Positions 6,961 to 12,486 of a stretch of 15,053 nucleotides of DNA are shown piece by piece. Both the position numbers and the translations under genes were made by a program. Under the pieces are notes generated by a model, which did no database searches, was not told the DNA's origin, and saw nothing but the letters and a program-made list of their open reading frames with translations. Numbering within the stretch: position 1 is the stretch's first letter; the number at the start of each line of letters is the position of its first letter. Source of the DNA: CAZUCD01 sp964618855 (GTDB lineage Bacteria; Sumerlaeota; Sumerlaeia; SLMS01; JANRJK01); the NCBI GenBank assembly GCA_964618855.1, contig CAZUCD010000087.1, positions 1 to 15,053 of the forward strand. Direction: 5' to 3'.

Positions 6961-8097
6961 ATGGCACAGTGGACCGGCGACAAAACGCACGCCATGCCCC
7001 CCCAGCCCACCGTGGCCGAGCTTATGTGGAATCCCGACGTGCGCCCCTTGTGGGCCGCCGTCTTCTTCGCCTTTGGCCTGCTGTGGGGGTCCTTCTTCAA
7101 CGTCGCGATCTACCGCATGCCCATGGGCATGAGCGTCAACCGCCCCAAGAGAAGCTTCTGCTTCCGTTGCGGCACGATGATCGGCGCCCTCGAGAACATC
7201 CCGGTGCTGAGCTGGCTCCTCCAGCGCGGCCGCTGCCGCCACTGCGGCGCCAGGGTCAGCCCCCGCTACGCCGTCGTCGAACTCCTCACAGCCTTCGTCT
7301 TCCTGGGGCTTTTCCTCACGGCGAACCCCCCCGGCGCGGCCGCGTTCTCCTTCGCCACCCTGTGGTACTGCGCCTTCGCGGGGCTCCTGATCATCGGCAC
7401 CTTCACCGACTTTGACCACTGGATCATCCCGGACGAGGTCACCATAGGCGGCACCATCGCCGGGCTCGTGGCCTCCCTCGCCATCGGGCTGCTTGATGGA
7501 GCCAGCGTCCTCACCCACTCGGGGCCATTCCCGGCCCTCCGAACCGTCTGGGGGGGGCCATGGTTCGGCTACGTGGAGGCCCTCATCCCGGGTGGCACCC
7601 CATGGGCCGACCGGATCGAACCCTACTGGTGGGAGGGCACCGCCAACTCGATCCTCGGCGCCATCTTTGGCCCGGCGCTCCTCCTTGGGGTCGGCAAGAT
7701 GGGCAAGCTCCTCTTCCGCAAGGACGCGATGGGGTTCGGCGACGTGAAGCTCTTCGGGGCCATTGGCGCCACCCTTGGGCCGATCAACTGCCTCGTCGTC
7801 CTGATGATCTCGGCCATGTTCGGAACGGCTGCGGGCCTGTGTTCGGGCATCCTGTCCCGAGTTTTCGCTGACAAGAACCCCCCGCTTCGGGCGGGCCTGC
7901 AACTCCCCCCACCGGACCTTCCCGAGGATGCCCCCGCGCGCCCGCTGGAGACGTTCCTCGCCAAGATGGACAAGGCCAGCTACGGCGGCATGCAGCGCCA
8001 CCTCCCCTACGGCCCGTGGATCGCCCTCGCGGCCCTCATCGTCCTGATGTTCTCGGCGCAGGTCAGGGACGGCATCGCAGTTATCCTGGCGCCCTGA
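6961..8097 (+). CDS. pilD: Prepilin peptidase / N-methyltransferase (A24 family), enlarged
   Basis: An aspartic membrane peptidase that cleaves the leader of type IV pilins or type II secretion pseudopilins and usually methylates the new N-terminus. The N-terminal DiS_P_DiS domain shows GSFFNVAIYRMP, and the zinc-type cysteines C67, C70, C92 and C95 (CFRC, CRHC). The catalytic aspartates are D150 (TDFDHWIIPDE) and D261 in the GxGD motif (GFGDVKLFGAIGA). The C-terminal PYGPWIALAAL block is also typical. At 378 residues it exceeds the usual 250-290. Extra stretches lie at about 181-228 and 301-345. The start could be 6961 or 6994. It follows the GT39 gene by 17 bases, and its TGA shares one base with the ATG of aroE. 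Confidence 0.9.
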   Translation: MAQWTGDKTHAMPPQPTVAELMWNPDVRPLWAAVFFAFGLLWGSFFNVAIYRMPMGMSVNRPKRSFCFRCGTMIGALENIPVLSWLLQRGRCRHCGARVSPRYAVVELLTAFVFLGLFLTANPPGAAAFSFATLWYCAFAGLLIIGTFTDFDHWIIPDEVTIGGTIAGLVASLAIGLLDGASVLTHSGPFPALRTVWGGPWFGYVEALIPGGTPWADRIEPYWWEGTANSILGAIFGPALLLGVGKMGKLLFRKDAMGFGDVKLFGAIGATLGPINCLVVLMISAMFGTAAGLCSGILSRVFADKNPPLRAGLQLPPPDLPEDAPARPLETFLAKMDKASYGGMQRHLPYGPWIALAALIVLMFSAQVRDGIAVILAP

Positions 8098-8960
8098 TGG
8101 ACCCGATTCAGCGGATCACGGGCAGGACCCGCCTGCTGGGCGTGATCGGGTGGCCAATCGACCATTCGATGTCGCCCGCGATGCAGGCGGCGGCGATTGC
8201 GGCCGCAAGCCTGGACTTGGCCTATGTGGCGCTGCCCGTCGCGCCCGGGCGGCTGCCGCAGGCGCTCGCGGGGCTCCCCGCTCTTGGATTCCTCGGCGCC
8301 AACGTCACCATCCCGCACAAAGAAGCGGTTGCGCGCATGATGGGTGAGCTGACCCCCGAGGCCCGCGCCGTCGGCGCCGTCAACACCATCAAGGTCGGGG
8401 AGGACGGCAGCCTCCTCGGCCACAACACGGACGTGGGTGGACTGGTCGAGGCGCTGAGAACCGAACTCGGCTGCTGCCTTCGGGGTCGCCACGTGACCAT
8501 CGTGGGCTGCGGCGGGGCCGGCCGCGCAGCCGCCTTTGCCGCGGCGGGGGAGGGCGCGGCTTCACTCGTGCTGGCCAACCGCGACCCCGGGCGTGCGGAA
8601 GCCCTGGCCGGGGACCTCCGCCTGGCATTCCCGCAACTGCCCATGGAAACCACGCCCAGCCCCCCCAACGGCGAAGCCTTGCGCCGCTCCGGGGTTGTCC
8701 TGCAAATGACGAGCCTCGGGATGCGCGATGGCGACCCCCTCGCGCTCGATCCCGGGTTGTTGGCAGCGGGATCGATCCTGCTTGATGCCGTCATTCGGCC
8801 CGGGTTCACCGAACTCGTCCGCCGTGCGCGCGCCATCGGGTTGCCTGCCGCCGACGGACGTTCCATGCTCGTTGCCCAGGGAGCACTGGCCTTCGAGTTC
8901 TGGACGGGCAGGACCGCCGACCGCGCAGCCATGCGGGCGGCGTTGGATTCGATGCTCTAG
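8097..8960 (+). CDS. aroE: Shikimate dehydrogenase (NADP+)
   Basis: Reduces 3-dehydroshikimate to shikimate, the fourth step of chorismate synthesis, in the cytoplasm. At 287 residues it has the usual length. Substrate-binding serines S24 and S26 lie in DHSMSPAMQ. The catalytic lysine K75 is in NVTIPHK, followed by N96 (GAVNTI) and the catalytic aspartate D112 in GHNTDVGG. The nucleotide-binding glycine loop is GCGGAGRAA (137-145). Q261 of the C-terminal helix is kept in AQGALAFEFWTG. One oddity: the tyrosine normally found in the D-x-x-Y motif appears to be isoleucine (D230-A-V-I233). The ATG overlaps the pilD stop by one base (TGATG). aroK follows after 45 bases. Confidence 0.95.
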   Translation: MDPIQRITGRTRLLGVIGWPIDHSMSPAMQAAAIAAASLDLAYVALPVAPGRLPQALAGLPALGFLGANVTIPHKEAVARMMGELTPEARAVGAVNTIKVGEDGSLLGHNTDVGGLVEALRTELGCCLRGRHVTIVGCGGAGRAAAFAAAGEGAASLVLANRDPGRAEALAGDLRLAFPQLPMETTPSPPNGEALRRSGVVLQMTSLGMRDGDPLALDPGLLAAGSILLDAVIRPGFTELVRRARAIGLPAADGRSMLVAQGALAFEFWTGRTADRAAMRAALDSML

Positions 8961-8970
8961 ATCCCACACC

Positions 8971-8990
8971 CGTCCCGCCAGAGCGGGGCG
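8971..8990 (+). other. Hairpin between aroE and aroK
   Basis: CGTCCCGC (8971-8978) pairs with GCGGGGCG (8983-8990) around a CAGA tetraloop, giving eight pairs including one G-U. It ends five bases before the AGAGGG ribosome-binding site of aroK (8995-9000). No T tract follows, so it is not a classical intrinsic terminator. It could be an RNA processing or stability element, or a modulator of aroK translation. Function is inferred. Confidence 0.5.
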
Positions 8991-9005
8991 CGACAGAGGG
9001 CGACG

Positions 9006-9533
9006 ATGTCCCAGCGGTGCGTGGTCCTGGTTGGCATGATGGGCGCCGGAAAGACGGAGGTCGGCCGCGAACTTGCCGACCGCCTCGGCTACGAGTTCCT
9101 CGACACGGACAAGCTCCTTGAGAAGCGCGCCAACAAGCGCATCCGCTGGATCGTCGAGGAGGAGGGCGAGCCGCGCCTGCGCGAACTGGAGCGCGAGACC
9201 ATCGAATCCCTGCGCGGCGAGAAGGGAAAGGTCATCGCCACCGGCGGCGGGGCCTACCAGAGCCACGAGAACCGCGCCATCCTCAACGCCATCGGCCTCA
9301 CCGTGTACCTCAAGGCCTCCCCGCGCGAACTCTACGCGCGCATCAAGAACGACAGCTCCCGCCCCCTCCTCAACGTCGCCGACCCCAAGGCCGAGGTCTC
9401 CCGCCTGCTCGCCGAGCGAAAGGCCAACTACGAGGCCGCGACCGTCGTCGTCGACACCGAGGACCTCTCCGTCGAGGAAGTGGTCGACCACCTCATCGAC
9501 GAACTCGCCCAGCGCACGCTCGGCGACGGCTGA
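9006..9533 (+). CDS. aroK: Shikimate kinase
   Basis: Phosphorylates shikimate at the 3-hydroxyl using ATP, the fifth step of the chorismate pathway. The 175-residue length is typical. The P-loop is GMMGAGKT (residues 10-17). The shikimate-binding DTD motif gives D33 and D35. R59 sits in the GE-x(3)-R-x(2)-E block (GEPRLRELE), GGGA at 80-83 is the second substrate loop, R119 (RPLL) lies in the lid, and R138 (ERKANYEAA) is in the adenine-side motif. A weak AGAGGG site precedes the ATG by five bases. It follows aroE closely, probably in one transcript, though a hairpin lies between them. Codon use strongly favours C over G at the third base of Ser/Pro/Thr/Ala codons (about 27 to 7 by hand count). 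Confidence 0.95.
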   Translation: MSQRCVVLVGMMGAGKTEVGRELADRLGYEFLDTDKLLEKRANKRIRWIVEEEGEPRLRELERETIESLRGEKGKVIATGGGAYQSHENRAILNAIGLTVYLKASPRELYARIKNDSSRPLLNVADPKAEVSRLLAERKANYEAATVVVDTEDLSVEEVVDHLIDELAQRTLGDG

Positions 9534-9674
9534 CAGGCGGTTCCGGGGACCACACCACCACCGGCCCCAATCCCCACGGTCCAAATCCGCGCAACTCACA
9601 ACTCCCGAGATTCATAATCCACAGCACCACTGCGCACAGCACACAGGCAACAGGACCCTTCGCCAGGAACCACC
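9534..9674. other. Intergenic region before the pfkB-hom unit
   Basis: A 141-base gap, less GC-rich than its surroundings, that probably separates two transcription units. A possible -10 element, CATAAT, lies at 9613-9618, but no convincing -35 is present. AGGA at 9665-9668 is six bases before the pfkB ATG and could be its ribosome-binding site. The CCGGGGA and TCCCCACGG stretches near 9543 and 9571 could pair imperfectly, without a T tract. Confidence 0.4.
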
Positions 9675-10631
9675 ATGTCCGAAACCCTCGTCATCGGCTC
9701 CATCGCGCTGGACACCATCGAGACGGCGCATGCGCGGGTCGCCGACGCGCTCGGCGGCTCCGCCAGCTACGGCAGCGTCGCCGCCTCGTTCTTCTCCAGC
9801 GTCCGACTTGTCGGCATCGTCGGGACGGACTTCGCGGGCGAGCACCTCGACCTGTTCGCGCGGCGGGGAATCGAGACCAGCGGCCTCGTCATGAAGGAAG
9901 GCCAGACGTTCCGCTGGCACGGCTACTATGAGCGGAACATGAACTTCCGCCACACCACGACGACAGCCCTCAACGTCTTCGAACACTTCTCCCCCGACCT
10001 CTCCCCCCAGGCCGCCAGGGCGCCGTTCGTCTTCCTCGCGAACATCCAGCCCACACTCCAGCTCCGGGTCCTCGACCAGGTTCGGAAGCCCAGGCTGGTC
10101 GTCATGGACACCATGGACTTCTGGATCGAGGGGCAGAAGAGCGAGCTCGAGAAGGTCATCCGCCGCGCCGACATCCTCATGATCAGCGAGCAGGAGGCCC
10201 GCCAGTACGCCGAGACCCCCAACACCATCGAGGCGGGGAACATGCTGCGCGGGCTCGGTCCCCGCGCCGTCATCGTCAAGAAGGGCGAGCACGGCGCCCT
10301 TATCTTCCTGCGCGACCGCATCGCATCCGTCCCAGCATATCCCGTGACGGAGCTGCACGACCCGACCGGAGCCGGCGACGTCTTCGCCGGCACCCTGACC
10401 GGTTACCTGGCCCGGCTCGGCAGGGTCACGGACGAGAACATCATCCGCGCGACGCACATGGGCTGCGTGATGGCGAGCTTCTGCGTGGAGGACTTCAGCG
10501 TCGGCCGCCTGCTGCGGACCAAACCCGCCGAGATCCGCCGCCGCGCCGTGGAGCTGGCCACCATGGTCTCCCTCCCGAAGCTGAACCCGAGGACGCTCGT
10601 CCCGCGCCCCGCCGTGCGCAGGCGGCGATGA
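9675..10631 (+). CDS. PfkB-family carbohydrate/nucleoside kinase
   Basis: A 318-residue ribokinase-fold enzyme that phosphorylates a hydroxymethyl group of a sugar or nucleoside with ATP. The N-terminal substrate-side motif is GGSASYGSVAASFF (27-40). The C-terminal PfkB signature is DPTGAGDVFAGTLTGYLA (229-246), with catalytic base D235 and the anion-hole glycines GAG. The stretch from FRWHGYY to VFEHFSPDL resembles a subgroup annotated as sugar kinase in deeply branching bacteria; its true substrate is not established. The arginine-rich tail PAVRRRR is unusual. It begins a new unit after a 141-base gap, and its stop is overlapped by the hom start (ATGA), which suggests coupled translation with an aspartate-family enzyme. 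Confidence 0.85.
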   Translation: MSETLVIGSIALDTIETAHARVADALGGSASYGSVAASFFSSVRLVGIVGTDFAGEHLDLFARRGIETSGLVMKEGQTFRWHGYYERNMNFRHTTTTALNVFEHFSPDLSPQAARAPFVFLANIQPTLQLRVLDQVRKPRLVVMDTMDFWIEGQKSELEKVIRRADILMISEQEARQYAETPNTIEAGNMLRGLGPRAVIVKKGEHGALIFLRDRIASVPAYPVTELHDPTGAGDVFAGTLTGYLARLGRVTDENIIRATHMGCVMASFCVEDFSVGRLLRTKPAEIRRRAVELATMVSLPKLNPRTLVPRPAVRRRR

Positions 10632-11950
10632 TGGCACCCGCGGCGCGGCCACCCCTGCGCATTGGACTGGCGGGGTTCGGCAACATCGGCGGCGCGCTCG
10701 TGCGCGAGGTCTGCACCCATCCGGAACGCACCTCCGCGCGCTTCGAGATGCCCATCGAGTTCACCGCCATCGCCATGCGCAACCTGCGCAGGAGGCGCGG
10801 CGTCCCCCCACCACCAGGGGCGCGCAGGACCACCGACCCCCTCGAACTCGCGACGGACCCCGCCGTCGACGTCGTCGTCGAGGTCATGGGGGGCGTCGAG
10901 GAATCGCGGAGGCTCGCCGAGGCCACCCTGTCCGCAGGCAGGGACCTCGTCACCGCGAACAAGGCGATGCTGGCCGAATGCGGACCGGAGCTCGCCCGCA
11001 TCGCCGAGGCCAACGGGTGCCGGCTCCTATTCGAGGCATCGGTCGGCGCCGGCATTCCGATCATCCGTTCCATCGAGTCCGGCCTGCTCTCCAACCGGAT
11101 CAACGCGGTCACGGGGATCGTCAACGGCACCACGAACTACATCCTGACGCGGATGGATGACAGGCGCGGCGCGAGCTTCGAGGAAATGCTCGCCGAAGCC
11201 TCCCGCCTTGGGTACGCCGAGCCCGACCCCTCGCTGGACGTGGATGGACACGACAGCGCCCACAAGCTCGCCGTGCTCGCGGCGCTCTGCTTTGGCCAGT
11301 CCGTCCGCCCCGCCGACGTCCGTACGGAAGGCATCCGGCACATCACGCCGGAGGACATCGCCTGGGGTGCGATTCAGGGCCTGAGCATCCGGCTGCTCGC
11401 CTCCGCGCGCCTGCGCGAGGACGGTCGGCTCCACCTCTCCGTCGCCCCCTCGTTCGTCCCGAACGCGCATCCATTGGCTGCGGTGCGCGGTGTGCTCAAC
11501 GGCGTCTGCATCGAGGCCGAGCCCTTCGGCGCGCTCTTCATGTCCGGCCCCGGCGCAGGGCAGGGCAGCACCGTGACGGGGCTCCTTTCCGACATCGGCG
11601 CGCTCGCGGCAGACCGCGCCAACGGCCGCCGCGGTGGTCGCGCCCTGCTCGCCCGCGCCTGCGGAAGGCGTGATCTCCTCCCCAAGACGCGGTCCCTCCC
11701 GGACTCCTACCTCAGGGTTGTCCACCCCGAGGTACCCATGATCGTCAACAAGCTCGAAAGGCGCATGCGGGCCGAGTGCGTCGAGAGGGGTGCGGAGGAT
11801 GCCGCCTACCTGCTCCCCCCCATGAAGCTCACCGCCTTCGAAAGAGCCCTTGGCACACTCGACGGACTCGGCATTTCATCCTCCAGGCGTTCCAAGGTGG
11901 AATTCGCACTTGGCAGCCGAAGCCAGATCGACGCGGATTGGAAGAAATGA
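10628..11950 (+). CDS. hom: Homoserine dehydrogenase
   Basis: Reduces aspartate semialdehyde to homoserine, the branch point towards threonine and methionine. At 440 residues it is the long form without a fused aspartokinase. The Rossmann loop is GFGNIG (16-21), followed by VTANKAML with K112. The catalytic domain shows NGTTNYILTRM (166-176), E198 and D200 of YAEPDP, and the D204-D206-D209-K213 motif with the catalytic lysine K213. The normal regulatory ACT domain would begin near residue 356. Here that part (SYLRVVHPEVPMIV and following) lacks the usual D-x-PG turn and looks degenerate, so threonine feedback may be altered. The ATG at 10628 overlaps the pfkB stop; a second ATG at 10631 is equally usable. 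Its own stop overlaps the next gene. Confidence 0.93.
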   Translation: MMAPAARPPLRIGLAGFGNIGGALVREVCTHPERTSARFEMPIEFTAIAMRNLRRRRGVPPPPGARRTTDPLELATDPAVDVVVEVMGGVEESRRLAEATLSAGRDLVTANKAMLAECGPELARIAEANGCRLLFEASVGAGIPIIRSIESGLLSNRINAVTGIVNGTTNYILTRMDDRRGASFEEMLAEASRLGYAEPDPSLDVDGHDSAHKLAVLAALCFGQSVRPADVRTEGIRHITPEDIAWGAIQGLSIRLLASARLREDGRLHLSVAPSFVPNAHPLAAVRGVLNGVCIEAEPFGALFMSGPGAGQGSTVTGLLSDIGALAADRANGRRGGRALLARACGRRDLLPKTRSLPDSYLRVVHPEVPMIVNKLERRMRAECVERGAEDAAYLLPPMKLTAFERALGTLDGLGISSSRRSKVEFALGSRSQIDADWKK

Positions 11951-12360
11951 CCGACGCACGACGCACCCTCTCCTTCCTCGCCAGGCAGCTCTACCGCGAC
12001 GTCCACTTCGTCACGCAGCTCAATCCCGTGAACATCGTGGACGACGAGACGACGCACGCCTTCAACTCGCTCCTGGCCGAAGCGCGGCGCCTCTTTCCGG
12101 GCAACAACATCGTTGCCACCTTCAAGGACATGGCGCCCCGCAACATCAAGTACAAGGACGCCCTCATCGTCTCGGGTCAGCTTGCCGCGTTCCTCGAACT
12201 CGTCACGGGAGGCGTACCCGTCGCAGCGGCCGCGGGAGCGGGCCCCAACGCCACGCCACCCCCGGGCGAAAACGACAGCCTCGACCTCGAGCACCAGCTC
12301 TACGGCAAGCAGCCTGTGAAGCGGAATCCCGACGGGACCATCCCCTTCTCGATGGAGTAG
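11947..12360 (+). CDS. Small hypothetical protein coupled to hom, 137 residues
   Basis: I do not recognise a family. Residues 1-88 look like a compact alpha/beta domain: a helical, basic N-terminus (RRTLSFLARQLYRDVHF), a DDETTHAFNSLLAEARRLFP helix, and then VATFKDMAPRNIKYKDALIVSGQLAAFLEL. A low-complexity Ala/Gly/Pro linker (about 89-110) and a polar tail ending PDGTIPFSME follow. There is no signal peptide or membrane segment. The ATG lies inside the hom stop (ATGA), so translation is probably coupled. A purine-rich GGAAGAA just upstream is too close to be an ideal ribosome-binding site. The open frame extends further upstream, but that part only shadows hom. Expression with hom suggests a link to aspartate-family metabolism, unproven. 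Confidence 0.7.
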   Translation: MTDARRTLSFLARQLYRDVHFVTQLNPVNIVDDETTHAFNSLLAEARRLFPGNNIVATFKDMAPRNIKYKDALIVSGQLAAFLELVTGGVPVAAAAGAGPNATPPPGENDSLDLEHQLYGKQPVKRNPDGTIPFSME

Positions 12361-12486
12361 CGGCGGCAAGTCGCCGTGAACGCGCCGCCGCAAGCGGCCC
12401 GATTTTCCCCGCATCATGACCGCGGGTGGCGCGCTTTTCGCCCCCGGTGATCCATGGCCCCACCGGCCCTGCATTCGAACCATCCC
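12361..12486. other. Intergenic region upstream of uvrA with possible weak terminator
   Basis: Two mutually exclusive hairpins are possible directly after the 11947 gene. GCGGCGGC (12360-12367) can pair with GCCGCCGC (12384-12391). Alternatively, GCCG (12387-12390) pairs with CGGC (12395-12398) around CAAG, followed by CCGATTTT. The second resembles a weak intrinsic terminator. I see no LexA-type operator (neither CTGT-N8-ACAG nor GAAC-N4-GTTC) upstream of uvrA, nor a clear promoter. Confidence 0.35.

Noticed and set aside
6874..8001. A 375-codon open frame on the - strand opposite pilD
   Set aside because: Low-complexity Gly/Glu/Ala product. The opposite strand encodes a clear prepilin peptidase.
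9073..9894. A 273-codon + strand frame across aroK and pfkB
   Set aside because: Ser/Thr/Arg/Pro-rich shadow frame; AroK and PfkB motifs are unambiguous in the other frames.
12361..12486. A LexA-type operator upstream of uvrA
   Set aside because: Neither of the two classical LexA box patterns could be found by eye in this gap.
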